Below are positions 10,902 to 19,356 of a stretch of 43,032 nucleotides of DNA, in pieces. Location: assembly GCA_003551645.1 (NCBI GenBank), contig PUND01000020.1, forward strand, positions 1 to 43,032, in the 5' to 3' direction. The DNA comes from Phycisphaerae bacterium. GTDB taxonomy: Bacteria > Planctomycetota > Phycisphaerae > SM23-33. The translations under genes and the position numbers were made by a program. The notes under the pieces are model-generated. The model searched no databases and was not told where the DNA came from. It worked only from the letters and a program-made list of their open reading frames with translations. Numbering within the stretch: position 1 is the first letter of the stretch; every line of letters starts with the position of its first letter.

Positions 10902-10930
10902 TTGTCACTGTTCGGCGAGGGCGATAGCAT
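10902..10930 (+). promoter_or_regulatory. probable promoter of the TPR protein
   Basis: TTGTCA (10902-10907) and TAGCAT (10925-10930) are separated by 17 bases (5/6 and 4/6 matches). The start codon is at 10972, with AAGG 7 bases before it. Confidence 0.45.
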
Positions 10931-10971
10931 ATATGATACGGAATTAACTGAAGCTCAACGAAGGCAATGCC

Positions 10972-12354
10972 ATGACAGAAACAGAAACGCAGGATAATAC
11001 AGGCAAGGGAAAGGCCTTTTTCGACCGGGCCGACCAGGTGGCCGAGACCGGCAACTGGGACTTCGCCGTAGAGCTTTACATCGAGGGGCTTAGGCGCGAG
11101 CCGGAAAACCTTCAGCGTGGGCACAAGCCGCTCCGCAACGTCGCGCTGAACCGCAAAGCGCAGGGCGGCAAAGGCCCGGGCATGATGGACAAGCTCAAGT
11201 ACCGCCAGGGCAAGGACCCGCTTGAGAACCTCATGAACGCCGAGTACCTGCTCAGCAAGGAGCCCGGCTCGGTGGAGTATCTCGAGCAGGCACTGAAGGC
11301 CGCCCAGGCCCTGGAGCTTCGGGAGGTGGTGCAGTGGCTGTGCGACATACTCCTGGAGGCGATGCGCCAGGCGTCGAAGCCGTCAAAGCGGGTGCTGGTG
11401 CGGCTGACGCAGGCCTTTGAGCAGATACAGGAGTATCCCAAGGCAATCCAGACCGCCGACATGGCCCGTCAACTGGACCCCGGAGACGAGGCCGTCGCCG
11501 ACAAGCTCAAGGAGCTTTCCGCGCAGTACACCATCCACAAGGGCAAATACGATCAGGAGGGCGACTTCCAGCGGGCTGTCCGTGATTTGGACAAGCAGAA
11601 GGAGCTGATTGAAGAAGACTCCGTCGTCAAGGACGAGTCTTATCTGGACAAACAGATAAAGCGGGCCCGCCAGGAGTACGAGGCCGACCCCACCACCCCC
11701 GGCAAGATAAGCGCCTACGTCGATGCGCTGACCAAGGCCGAGGACGAAGACATGGAGAACCAGGCCGTCGAGGTTCTGGACAAGGCCTTCAGGCAGACTG
11801 GTCAGTACCAGTTCAAGTTCCGCATCGGCGAGATAAAAATCAAGCAGATGACCCGGCGGCACCGCGAGCTTGTCAACGCCGGCAAGAAGGACGAGGCCGC
11901 CGAGGCCGCACGGGAGCAGTTGGAATTCGAACTCAATGAATACGCCGAGCGGGTAAAGAACTACCCGACAGACCTGGGGCTTAAATACGAACTCGGACGG
12001 CGGCAGTACATGGCCGGCAACTACGAGGAAGCCATCGGGCTTCTGCAGCAGGCACAGCGCGATCCCCGTCGGCAGGCGCTGGCGATGATCTACCTCGCGC
12101 TTGCGTTTTCCAAGAAACAGTGGTACCGCGAGGCAGCCGACACCTTCAAGCGGCTTCTGGAGAGCGTCGAGCTTGGCGAGCAGCGGACCAAGGAGGCCCG
12201 TTACCACTACGGCAGGACGCTAGAGGAGATGGGCGAGCTTGCCGAGGCGGCCGACCAGTATTCCCAGGTCGCCCAGATGGACTACCAGTACAAGGATGTC
12301 CGGGACCGGCTGGAGAGCATCCGCAACAAGGTCCGCCAGCGGAACGGCGAATAG
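10972..12354 (+). CDS. TPR-repeat protein
   Basis: A 460-residue, highly charged, helical protein with no signal peptide or membrane segment. Tetratricopeptide-like units are visible at about residues 13-46 (FFDRADQVAETGNWDFAVEL), 143-176 (RLTQAFEQIQEYPKAIQTAD), 334-367 (YELGRRQYMAGNYEEAIGLL), 371-404 and 407-440 (YHYGRTLEEMGELAEAADQY). The central 190-330 region is lysine/glutamate-rich and may be coiled coil (DLDKQKELIEEDS). TPR arrays bind other proteins; the partner is unknown. Its own promoter and a weak AAGG site precede ATG at 10972. rpsT follows, but behind its own promoter. Confidence 0.75.
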   Translation: MTETETQDNTGKGKAFFDRADQVAETGNWDFAVELYIEGLRREPENLQRGHKPLRNVALNRKAQGGKGPGMMDKLKYRQGKDPLENLMNAEYLLSKEPGSVEYLEQALKAAQALELREVVQWLCDILLEAMRQASKPSKRVLVRLTQAFEQIQEYPKAIQTADMARQLDPGDEAVADKLKELSAQYTIHKGKYDQEGDFQRAVRDLDKQKELIEEDSVVKDESYLDKQIKRARQEYEADPTTPGKISAYVDALTKAEDEDMENQAVEVLDKAFRQTGQYQFKFRIGEIKIKQMTRRHRELVNAGKKDEAAEAAREQLEFELNEYAERVKNYPTDLGLKYELGRRQYMAGNYEEAIGLLQQAQRDPRRQALAMIYLALAFSKKQWYREAADTFKRLLESVELGEQRTKEARYHYGRTLEEMGELAEAADQYSQVAQMDYQYKDVRDRLESIRNKVRQRNGE

Positions 12355-12368
12355 GCAACGGAAAACAC

Positions 12369-12396
12369 TTGCCCGGCGCCGCGGAACTATTATAAT
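12369..12396 (+). promoter_or_regulatory. rpsT promoter
   Basis: TTGCCC (12369-12374) and a perfect TATAAT (12391-12396) are 16 bases apart. The expected transcript starts near 12403, giving a leader of about 60 bases. Confidence 0.65.
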
Positions 12397-12410
12397 AACG
12401 CGACTTCGGA

Positions 12411-12427
12411 CCGCTCACAGAGAGCGG
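12411..12427 (+). promoter_or_regulatory. leader hairpin of rpsT mRNA
   Basis: CCGCTC (12411-12416) pairs with GAGCGG (12422-12427) around ACAGA, inside the predicted rpsT leader and 38 bases before the start codon. S20 represses its own translation in E. coli, so a role in autoregulation is possible; this is inference. Confidence 0.35.
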
Positions 12428-12465
12428 CACAGACATAACCTCGTTTGATTGATGGAGAGCGAAAC

Positions 12466-12738
12466 GTGGCGCATTCGCTGTCGGCAAAAAAGAGAATACG
12501 TCAGAACGCTAAGAGCAACGCCAGAAACCGCTGGCGCAAGCGGCAGGTAAAGGGCGCTGTTCGCCGGTTCGAGCAGTCGCTGGGCACCAGAGATTTCGAC
12601 GCCGCCCAGCAGCACTTGCAGGCATGCTACAAGATACTCGACCGCGTCGCGGACAAGGGGCTTCTGCACAAGAATGCCGCCAGCCGGCGCAAGGCGCGTT
12701 TGGCCAGGCGACTGAGCCGGGCACGCACCGACGCCTGA
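12466..12738 (+). CDS. rpsT: 30S ribosomal protein S20
   Basis: A 16S rRNA-binding protein of the 30S body. The 90 residues are rich in Arg/Lys and start AHSLSAKKRIRQNAKSNARNR, the family signature; the C-terminal half (GLLHKNAASRRKARLARRL) matches the S20 tail. The frame opens seven codons earlier at 12445, but GTG at 12466 is the better start: GGAGAG lies 6 bases upstream and homologues begin at this alanine-histidine. A perfect -10 box and a leader hairpin precede it. Confidence 0.93.
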   Translation: MAHSLSAKKRIRQNAKSNARNRWRKRQVKGAVRRFEQSLGTRDFDAAQQHLQACYKILDRVADKGLLHKNAASRRKARLARRLSRARTDA

Positions 12739-12801
12739 GCTGGACCGCGGCTTTGCTCGACTTTGCGCCCTGCTGACCTGCTGTTTTCCAGGGCGGATGA
12801 A

Positions 12802-13371
12802 ATGTCGCCGAAAAACACCTCCTATGTTGGCAGGGGCGGAGAGAAGCTGGCCGCCGCCCTTGATGCCTTCGAGCTTTCAGCCGAGGGATTGGTCTGCGCC
12901 GATCTCGGCTCGGCCGCCGGCGGTTTCACCGAGTGCCTTCTGCGTCGTGGGGCGGTCAGAGTACACGCCGTCGATACAGGATACGGCGAGCTTGCCTGGC
13001 GACTGAGACAGGACCCACGCGTCCTGGTCCACGAACGTACCAACGCACTGCACGCCGAGCCGCAAGAGAAGGTGGATGTGGTCACCGTGGATGTCGGATG
13101 GACGCCGCAGGAGATGATCGTCCCCGCGGCGATGCGGTGGCTGCGGGCGGGCGGCAGCGTCGTGTCGCTGCTGAAGCCCCACTACGAGCTTTGGAAGCTG
13201 CAGGGACACAAGCCACGGTCCGCTCTGGAAGATACGCAGTCGCGGGATGTCTGCCGGGAGGTGCTCGGTCGGCTGGCCGAACGGGGCCTTCAGGCCAGGG
13301 CGGTGGCGGCCAGCCCCCTGCGGGGCAAGGGCGGGAACGTCGAGTTTTTTCTGCTTCTGACGCGGGATTAG
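12802..13371 (+). CDS. TlyA-like FtsJ-fold RNA methyltransferase lacking the S4 domain
   Basis: A SAM-dependent methyltransferase of the RrmJ/FtsJ fold, closest in motif style to TlyA (ribose methylation of rRNA). In the 189 residues: SYVGRGGEKLAAALDAF at the N terminus (TlyA has YVSRGGxKL), SAM motif I ADLGSAAGGFTECLLRRGA near 34, VTVDVGW near 94, LLKPHYELWK near 123 with the family lysine, and GGNVEFFLLL at the end. TlyA normally carries an N-terminal S4 RNA-binding domain of about 60 residues; none is encoded here. A TTG 13 codons upstream would not add one. ATG at 12802 follows a GGGCGG-like site. The rRNA target is unknown. It follows rpsT by 63 bp. Confidence 0.75.
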   Translation: MSPKNTSYVGRGGEKLAAALDAFELSAEGLVCADLGSAAGGFTECLLRRGAVRVHAVDTGYGELAWRLRQDPRVLVHERTNALHAEPQEKVDVVTVDVGWTPQEMIVPAAMRWLRAGGSVVSLLKPHYELWKLQGHKPRSALEDTQSRDVCREVLGRLAERGLQARAVAASPLRGKGGNVEFFLLLTRD

Positions 13372-13387
13372 TTCCCATAACACGCTG

Positions 13388-13416
13388 TTGACGTAACCGG
13401 CACGGCATCCTAAGAT
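13388..13416 (+). promoter_or_regulatory. probable promoter of the inositol lipid operon
   Basis: TTGACG (13388-13393) and TAAGAT (13411-13416) are separated by 17 bases (5/6 and 4/6). The predicted leader to ATG 13500 is about 77 bases and contains a GC-rich, self-complementary stretch at about 13437-13463. Confidence 0.5.
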
Positions 13417-13499
13417 TCGGCAACCATCACAAGGTCCGGCGCATCCGGCGTGAGCCGGCGTCGCGAGGCATACACGAACAGCATTTGAGGCCGGAACAA

Positions 13500-14672
13500 A
13501 TGAAAGAAATCCGAGTGGCCATCGCGGGGGTGGGCAACTGCGCATCTTCACTGGTGCAGGGCATCCATTACTACGCCGAGCAGTTCGACGGCAACGGTGA
13601 TGCGGCCGATGCTATCGGGCTTGCCCATCCGTTGCTGGGCGGCTACGCGCCGAGCGACATACGCATCGTCGCGGCCATCGACGTGGACGCCCGGAAGGTT
13701 AACCTCCCGCTGGAGGAGGCCATCTTCGCCCCGCCGAACAACACCAAGGTGTTCCAAGGCGATATCCCCCGCGACGGGGTGAGTGTGCGGATGGGCAACG
13801 TCCTCGACGGCGTGGCCGAGCACATGAACGATTACCCGGAGCACCAGCGGTTCGTGGTGGCCGACGAGCCGCCGGCCGACCAGCAAACGGTGGAGCGGTT
13901 GCTGGCCGACAGCGGCGCCGAGATACTGATGAACTACCTGCCGGTCGGCGCCCAGAAGGCGACGGAGTTCTACGCCGAGTGCTGCCTGAACACCGGCGTT
14001 AGCTTGATCAACTGCATCCCGGTATTCGTGGTATCTGACCCGCAGTGGGGCGAGCGCTTCCGCAGCGCCGGCATACCCTGCGTCGGAGACGACGTGAAGG
14101 CCCAGGTGGGCGCCACCATAGTCCACCGTGTTCTGACACGGCTGCTGTATGAGCGGGGCGCCAAAATAGACGCCACCTATCAGCTCAACACCGGCGGAAA
14201 CACCGACTTTCTTAACATGCTCAACTCCGCCCGGCTCGGCTCCAAACGGATATCCAAGACCGAGGCCGTCCAGAGCCAGCTCGAAGTGCCGCTGCCTCCG
14301 GACAAGGTGCACATCGGTCCGAGCGACTTCGTGCCCTGGCAGCAGGACAACAAGGTCTGCTTCCTTCGGATAGAGGGTCGGGGCTTCGGCGGCGTTCCGC
14401 TGAACCTGGAGTTGCGGCTCAGCGTGGAAGACTCGCCCAACTCCGCCGGCGAGACCATAGACGCCATCCGCTGCTGCAAGCTTGCGCGGGACCGGGGGCT
14501 GGCCGGTCCACTCGAGGCCGTCAGCGCCTACACCATGAAACACCCGCCGACCCAGACCACCGACGCCGAGGCGTGGCGCATGCTTGAGGACTTCATAGCC
14601 GAGAACGAGCGCCCGGCGGGCGCATATACCGCCCGGGCCGAGCAGCCCGCCAGGGCCCACGGGGCGGAGTAG
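13500..14672 (+). CDS. ino1: myo-inositol-1-phosphate synthase
   Basis: NAD-dependent isomerisation of glucose 6-phosphate to 1L-myo-inositol 1-phosphate, the committed step of inositol synthesis. The 390-residue protein is of the short bacterial/archaeal type. Motifs are the Rossmann GVGNCASSLVQG near residue 11, NYLPVGAQKATEFYA near 148, GDDVKAQVGATIVHR near 198, YQLNTGGNTDFLNM near 227 and DSPNSAGETIDAIR near 318, all hallmarks of the family. ATG at 13500 is chosen over TTG at 13485 because the conserved start (KEIRVAIAGVGNCASS) follows at once. The stop is 10 bp before a CDP-alcohol phosphotransferase gene, so the pair probably makes a phosphoinositol lipid. Confidence 0.93.
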   Translation: MKEIRVAIAGVGNCASSLVQGIHYYAEQFDGNGDAADAIGLAHPLLGGYAPSDIRIVAAIDVDARKVNLPLEEAIFAPPNNTKVFQGDIPRDGVSVRMGNVLDGVAEHMNDYPEHQRFVVADEPPADQQTVERLLADSGAEILMNYLPVGAQKATEFYAECCLNTGVSLINCIPVFVVSDPQWGERFRSAGIPCVGDDVKAQVGATIVHRVLTRLLYERGAKIDATYQLNTGGNTDFLNMLNSARLGSKRISKTEAVQSQLEVPLPPDKVHIGPSDFVPWQQDNKVCFLRIEGRGFGGVPLNLELRLSVEDSPNSAGETIDAIRCCKLARDRGLAGPLEAVSAYTMKHPPTQTTDAEAWRMLEDFIAENERPAGAYTARAEQPARAHGAE

Positions 14673-14682
14673 CTTCGCGGTC

Positions 14683-15489
14683 ATGCCGGGTATCGGTCGG
14701 ACGGTGGGCGGCGGCTTCGCCCGGCTGCGGGATGCGCTTGCCGGGCGGCTGGTGCGCATCGGCGTCAGCCCCAACACGCTTTCCGGAATCGGCCTTGCGA
14801 TAACGCTGGCCACCGGCGCGTGCCTGGTGCTCGGCGCCGACCATCGCTTCGCCTGGGACCTGGATCCCCGTGACGGCCGAAGCGCCTATCTGCTCATCGC
14901 CTTTGTGCTGCTGCTGGGCAGCTTCGCGTGCGACATGCTGGACGGCGCCGTCGCCCGCATCGGCAACCGTGCGACGCCTTTCGGGGCCTTTCTCGACAGT
15001 ACGCTCGACAGATTCAGCGATTTCGCCATATTCGGCGGCATCGCCATGCACTACGCGGCGAAGCAGCCGGCCAATCTGACATTCGTGGCCCTGGCTCTGC
15101 TGGGACTCGTCAACGCCTACATGATTTCATATACACGCGCGCGGGCCGAGGACCTTATCGACGATTGCAAGGTCGGCTACTGGCAGAGGGGAGAGCGAGG
15201 GGCCGCGGTGCTTATCGGGGCCGGATTTCACAACATCCCGGCCGTGGTCGTGCAGCTCGGCATACTGCCGCTTTTCACGGTGCTGAGACGAATCGGCTAT
15301 ACACGTTCGGTACTTGCCGGTCGTCGTCCGATCACAGACCCGCGACAGGGCAACTTCTGGCTCAGGATTCGCCTGTGGCGCTGGCCGAGAATGTCCGCCG
15401 GATATGACGCCGTCACAATCGTCAACATCGCCTGGATTGTTTTCGCTCGTATCCCGCCCACGGACCTGTTGCGACAGTGGCTGATGTAA
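14683..15489 (+). CDS. CDP-alcohol phosphotransferase, probably phosphatidylinositol-phosphate synthase
   Basis: A membrane enzyme of the CDP-alcohol phosphatidyltransferase family. The catalytic signature DxxDGxxARx8GxxxDxxxD is intact at about residues 85-107 (DMLDGAVARIGN...GAFLDSTLDRFSD). Several hydrophobic helices are visible (about 28-48, 66-86, 110-150, 188-205, 240-258), and the 268-residue length is typical. The family transfers alcohol phosphates such as inositol 1-phosphate, glycerol phosphate or serine from or to CDP-diacylglycerol. The Ino1 gene 10 bp upstream makes inositol 1-phosphate the likely acceptor, as in actinobacterial PIP synthases and archaeal AIP synthases; this is inferred from context. 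ATG at 14683 has no clear Shine-Dalgarno, so translational coupling is likely. Confidence 0.85.
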   Translation: MPGIGRTVGGGFARLRDALAGRLVRIGVSPNTLSGIGLAITLATGACLVLGADHRFAWDLDPRDGRSAYLLIAFVLLLGSFACDMLDGAVARIGNRATPFGAFLDSTLDRFSDFAIFGGIAMHYAAKQPANLTFVALALLGLVNAYMISYTRARAEDLIDDCKVGYWQRGERGAAVLIGAGFHNIPAVVVQLGILPLFTVLRRIGYTRSVLAGRRPITDPRQGNFWLRIRLWRWPRMSAGYDAVTIVNIAWIVFARIPPTDLLRQWLM

Positions 15490-15504
15490 CAGGTGCCACA
15501 GAAA

Positions 15505-16008
15505 TCAGATGATGACACGCCCCGTCGCGGGGTCGCGATGTATGTGGGTGATGTCGGGGTAGTTTTCCTCCAGGGCGCCGAGCAGTTCGGTCTGCTCCCT
15601 GGCCATCGCCTCGGTAAGCCGCAACTTGTATTCGGTCAGATCGCGGGCCGAGAGTAACCCCATCGGCAGACCGTCGTCCGTCACGGGCAGATGTCGCATG
15701 CGCCCGCTGTTCATAATCTCCTGGGCCTGCTCCAGGGTCGTATCCGGGGTAACCGTGATTACCTCGCTCGTCATCACCTCATCCACGGATGTCTCGGAGG
15801 CGTCGGCCAGCGTCGCGACGACCTTGCCGAGTATGTCCCGTTCGGTGATGATTCCGGCCAGCCGGCCGTCGGAATCGACCACCAGCAGCGAGCCGATATT
15901 GTTCTGCCGCATCATCAGGGCCGCCTCGGCCACACTGGCTGCCTCGTCTATTTTAAGGACACGCCACTTACGCTTGATGAGAGTGCTGACCGGCCGGCTC
16001 ATGCTCAT
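15505..16008 (-). CDS. tandem CBS-domain protein
   Basis: A 167-residue cytoplasmic protein made of two CBS motifs: residues about 20-70 (MMRQNNIGSLLVVDSDGRLAGIITERDIL) and 78-130 (MTSEVITVTPDTTLEQAQEIMNSGRMRHLPVTDDG). A short charged tail follows (EENYPDITHIHRDP). CBS pairs bind adenine nucleotides such as AMP, ATP or SAM and regulate partner proteins; stand-alone forms usually have no known partner. The start is ATG 16008 or the second ATG at 16002; GGAG and GGGAG lie upstream. It is the last gene of a minus-strand group behind miaB and converges with the phosphotransferase gene 15 bp away. Confidence 0.85.
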   Translation of the reverse strand: MSMSRPVSTLIKRKWRVLKIDEAASVAEAALMMRQNNIGSLLVVDSDGRLAGIITERDILGKVVATLADASETSVDEVMTSEVITVTPDTTLEQAQEIMNSGRMRHLPVTDDGLPMGLLSARDLTEYKLRLTEAMAREQTELLGALEENYPDITHIHRDPATGRVII

Positions 16009-16168
16009 CGTCGCGACTCCACTCCCCCCTCCCTAAAGAAACCACCAGCTATATTTGCATGTATCGGCCCGTATGGACTACCGCTTGGCCCAATATGCCG
16101 ATAAATCCGATAAACCAGAGAATTAACACTACGGGCATCACCCTACTATTGTTTGTCCTCGTCGCATA

Positions 16169-17551
16169 TCAGGGCTCGCGCGACGCAAATAAGGTCCTCG
16201 CATCGGCATCGAGGACATCGACCTGCACATACTCACCGGCGAGTACCGCCGGGCCATCGAAGACCACCACATGGTCGCCCCTGGTCCTGCCGGTAAGCTG
16301 GACCTGCCCGACCGGCGGCGGTGTCGGCTGGCGGTCCGCGCGCGGGGAAACGCCCTCCACCAGCACCTCAACGCGACCGCCGACGTAACGCCGGTGATGC
16401 GCCAGCCCGACCTCCTCCTGCACCGCCAGAAGCTCGCCGATGCGGCGGGTCTTGACCTCCGCGGGCACATCATCGGCCAGCCGCCGCGCGGCCTGCGTGC
16501 CGGGCCGGGGTGAATACTTGAACACGAAGGAGTTCTTGTAGCCGCTGCGGCGGATAAGCTCCGCGGAGGCGGCGTGGTCGTCCTCGGTCTCTCCGGGAAA
16601 GCCGACGATGAAATCGCCGGCAATGGCGATATCCGGCACGATGTCCCCGGCCCGGTCGATAAGCGCATCATACTCGGCCCGCGTGTAGCCGCGGTTCATC
16701 CGCCGCAGGACCGCGTCCGAGCCGCTCTGGGCGGGGATGTGCAGATACTCACAGACATTGGGAAGGTCGCGCATCGCGAACAGTATGTCGTCGCTGAAGT
16801 CCGACGGGTGGCTGGTTATGAACCGCAGCCGACGCACACCGGGGACGTCTGAAACCCGCTCGATAAGCTCCGCGAGGCGCACCTCCCGGCCGTTGTGCTC
16901 ATATCGATAACTGTTGACCCTCTGCCCCAGAAGCGTTATCTCGCTTCGCCCGGCGTCGGCGAGCCGGCGGACCTCCTCGACCACGTCTTCGGGCCTCCGG
17001 CTGCGCTCCGGGCCGCGGACGTGCGGGACCACGCAGTAGGTGCAGAACTTGTCGCAGCCGCGCATCACGCGAACAAACGCCTGCCGCGGGTTCGGCGTCG
17101 CGGCCGGGTCGCGCGACAGATCCAGCCGGTCCAGCGCCGACTCGGCCGTCGCGTCAGGCGGCTGGGTCCGGGGCGCATCCAGCGCCACCGCCGGCTCGCC
17201 GCCGGCAGCGGCCGACAGAAGCCCCGGAAGCTCTCCCAGCCGGCCCGGCGAACACAGCAGGTCCACCTGCGGGCACTGCTGAAGCAGCACCTCGCCCATC
17301 CGTTGCGTCATGCAGCCCAACACGCCGATGATCCGCAGTCGGCCGTCCGCCTTGCGCTTCCCGTCGGCGCCCAGCCGGGAAAGCACCTTCTGCTCGGCAT
17401 GCAGACGCACCGAGCAGGTGTTGTACAGCACCGCCTCGGCCGAGTCGGCGTCGGAAACCATCTCATGGCCCGCCGACCGCAACGCACCGGCCACAAGCTC
17501 ACTGTCCAGCCGGTTCATCTGACAGCCCATCGTTTCCAGATATATCTTCAT
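16169..17551 (-). CDS. miaB: tRNA-2-methylthio-N6-dimethylallyladenosine synthase MiaB
   Basis: A radical-SAM methylthiotransferase that thiomethylates i6A37 of tRNAs. All expected cysteines are present: the auxiliary cluster Cys10, Cys46 and Cys80 in the N-terminal UPF0004 domain, and the radical-SAM CxxxCxxC at 166-170-173 (CDKFCTYC). HIPAQSGSDAVLRRMNRGYT near 280 and the C-terminal TRAM-like strand region (VGQVQLTGRTRGDHVVVF) complete the family plan at 460 residues. The start MKIYLETMGCQMN is the family N terminus. A TATGAT box lies only 8 bases before the ATG and no Shine-Dalgarno is visible, so the mRNA may be leaderless. The related MtaB and RimO families differ in these motifs and are less likely. 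Confidence 0.92.
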   Translation of the reverse strand: MKIYLETMGCQMNRLDSELVAGALRSAGHEMVSDADSAEAVLYNTCSVRLHAEQKVLSRLGADGKRKADGRLRIIGVLGCMTQRMGEVLLQQCPQVDLLCSPGRLGELPGLLSAAAGGEPAVALDAPRTQPPDATAESALDRLDLSRDPAATPNPRQAFVRVMRGCDKFCTYCVVPHVRGPERSRRPEDVVEEVRRLADAGRSEITLLGQRVNSYRYEHNGREVRLAELIERVSDVPGVRRLRFITSHPSDFSDDILFAMRDLPNVCEYLHIPAQSGSDAVLRRMNRGYTRAEYDALIDRAGDIVPDIAIAGDFIVGFPGETEDDHAASAELIRRSGYKNSFVFKYSPRPGTQAARRLADDVPAEVKTRRIGELLAVQEEVGLAHHRRYVGGRVEVLVEGVSPRADRQPTPPPVGQVQLTGRTRGDHVVVFDGPAVLAGEYVQVDVLDADARTLFASREP

Positions 17552-17559
17552 CGCAGACC

Positions 17560-17565
17560 ATCATA
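17560..17565 (-). promoter_or_regulatory. -10 box of a possibly leaderless miaB transcript
   Basis: TATGAT on the minus strand ends 8 bases before the miaB ATG (17551). No good -35 and no ribosome site are seen. The region is a divergent promoter shared with korA. Confidence 0.45.
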
Positions 17566-17596
17566 CAAAATGCGTCGCTTTGCCTCACACTCTGTA

Positions 17597-17626
17597 CTGA
17601 CAACGCCGGGTGCGGGCGGCTATAAT
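17597..17626 (+). promoter_or_regulatory. korAB promoter
   Basis: CTGACA (17597-17602) and a perfect TATAAT (17621-17626) are separated by 18 bases. The start site should be near 17633, about 40 bases before the korA ATG. Confidence 0.65.
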
Positions 17627-17673
17627 GACGCGAAAACCTTTTGCCGCCTAGACAAAGGAAGAAAGGACACTCT

Positions 17674-19356
17674 ATGGATGTGAACATCCGCATCGCCGGC
17701 GAGGCCGGACAGGGGCTGCTGACGACCGGCGATTTGCTGGTCGGGGCGTTCAGTTCCATGGGCCTGCACACCTTCGCGAGCAAAAGCTACATGTCGCGCA
17801 TCCGCGGGGGGCTGAACTGGTTCGATATCCGCATCGCCGACAGCGAGCTTTTCGCCCCGCGTGAAAGAGCGGACCTGCTGGTGGCGCTTTCGGAACCGGC
17901 CATCGAGATACTCTCACAGACCCTTACCGACGATGCGATGGTCCTGGTGGACGGCGAGGAAGCGCAGGAGGCCGCCCCGCCGGAGGCGATGGCCGTTGAC
18001 CTCACCGCCGCGGCGAAGGACGCAGGCGGAAAACCCATGATGGCCAACACCGTCGCGGCGGGAATAGTCTTCGCGCTGCTTGGCTACGATGCGGACTCGC
18101 TGGATGCGTACGTCAGAAAACAGTTCGCCCGCATGGGCGAGGAGTTAGCCGGGCAGAACGCCGCCTGCGCCCGCAAGGGTGCCGAGCTTGCCGGCGACCG
18201 CGCCGGCAGGATTCAAGCGCCCCGGCCGGCGGACGCTCCGGCGTTCGTCACCGACGGCGCATCGGCCGCGGGGCTGTCGGCCGCGGTTGCGGGCGTGAAG
18301 TTCGCCACCGCCTACCCGATGACACCCTCGACGGCGACGTTCCAGTATCTCGCGAAGGTGGCCGACAAGTACGGCATCGTGGTCGAACAGGCCGAGGACG
18401 AGATCGCCGCCATAAACATGGGCTGCGGCGCGACCTACGCTGGCGCCCCGGCCATGACGACCACCAGCGGCGGCGGCTTCGCGCTGATGACAGAGGGACT
18501 TTCGCTTGCGGGCATCCTGGAGCTTCCGGTGGTGATACTGCTCGCCCAGCGACCTGGACCGGCAACGGGACTGCCAACGCGGACCGCCCAGCAGGACTTC
18601 CGCTTCGCACAGTTCGCCGGGCACGGCGAGTTCCCCCGGGCCATCTACGCACCCGGCACGCAGAAACAGACATACGAGCTTGTCCGCAAGGCCCTCGCCG
18701 ACGCCCACCAGGCGCAGACGCCGACAATCGTGCTGACCGACCAGTTCCTGCAGGATGCACAGAAGAACATCGAGCCGCTCGGCGATGAGCCGGACCCGAT
18801 TGACCGGCACATAGCAACCGACGCCGGCGCCGACTATCGCCGCTACGCCGTCACCAAAAGTGGCGTATCGCCACGTGCGATACCCGGCGGCGAGGCGTTC
18901 GTCCGCTGCGACAGTGACGAGCACACAGAGGAAGGCATCATCAGCGAAGACCTAGCCGGCCATCTCGCCCAGCAGGACAAGCGGATGCGCAAGGCGGACG
19001 TGCTGGCCGAGACCGTGCTGGAACCGGAGCTTTACCCCGCCGACGCCGCCGATGCCGAGACGCTGCTCGTCTGCTGGGGCAGCACCTACGGCCCTTGCCG
19101 AGAGGCCGTCGATGTGCTCCGCGAACAGGGTGGCTCGGCGGCCATGCTGCACATCGCCCAGCTTGTGCCGCTGCCGGCCGAGCCGATTGCACGGCATCTG
19201 AAAAACCGGATGCGGGTCGTCTGCGTCGAGGGCAACTGCACCGGACAGCTCGCCGCCTGGCTCAGCGAAAGCGGCCTTATCGGCGAGTGCGAAACAGTCC
19301 TGCGATACGACGGACTATGCTTCACGGCCGAATACATCCTGGAAAGGATCGATTAA
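17674..19356 (+). CDS. korA: 2-oxoacid:ferredoxin oxidoreductase alpha subunit with fused gamma domain
   Basis: Large subunit of a two-subunit thiamine-diphosphate enzyme (KorAB type) that oxidatively decarboxylates a 2-oxoacid, probably 2-oxoglutarate, to the acyl-CoA and reduces ferredoxin. Residues 1-190 form the gamma domain (IRIAGEAGQGLLTTGDLL, YMSRIRGGLNWFDIRI). Residues about 195-430 form the pyrimidine-binding alpha domain (FATAYPMTPSTATFQYLA, VEQAEDEIAAINMGCGATYAGA, TTTSGGGFALMTEGLSLAG), and the C-terminal domain II ends with VEGNCTGQLAAWL. ATG at 17674 has GAAAGGA upstream with good spacing; the frame's earlier TTG at 17641 is less likely. Its stop overlaps the korB start (TAATG). 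No ferredoxin gene is adjacent. Pyruvate or branched-chain oxoacids cannot be excluded as substrates. Confidence 0.88.
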   Translation: MDVNIRIAGEAGQGLLTTGDLLVGAFSSMGLHTFASKSYMSRIRGGLNWFDIRIADSELFAPRERADLLVALSEPAIEILSQTLTDDAMVLVDGEEAQEAAPPEAMAVDLTAAAKDAGGKPMMANTVAAGIVFALLGYDADSLDAYVRKQFARMGEELAGQNAACARKGAELAGDRAGRIQAPRPADAPAFVTDGASAAGLSAAVAGVKFATAYPMTPSTATFQYLAKVADKYGIVVEQAEDEIAAINMGCGATYAGAPAMTTTSGGGFALMTEGLSLAGILELPVVILLAQRPGPATGLPTRTAQQDFRFAQFAGHGEFPRAIYAPGTQKQTYELVRKALADAHQAQTPTIVLTDQFLQDAQKNIEPLGDEPDPIDRHIATDAGADYRRYAVTKSGVSPRAIPGGEAFVRCDSDEHTEEGIISEDLAGHLAQQDKRMRKADVLAETVLEPELYPADAADAETLLVCWGSTYGPCREAVDVLREQGGSAAMLHIAQLVPLPAEPIARHLKNRMRVVCVEGNCTGQLAAWLSESGLIGECETVLRYDGLCFTAEYILERID

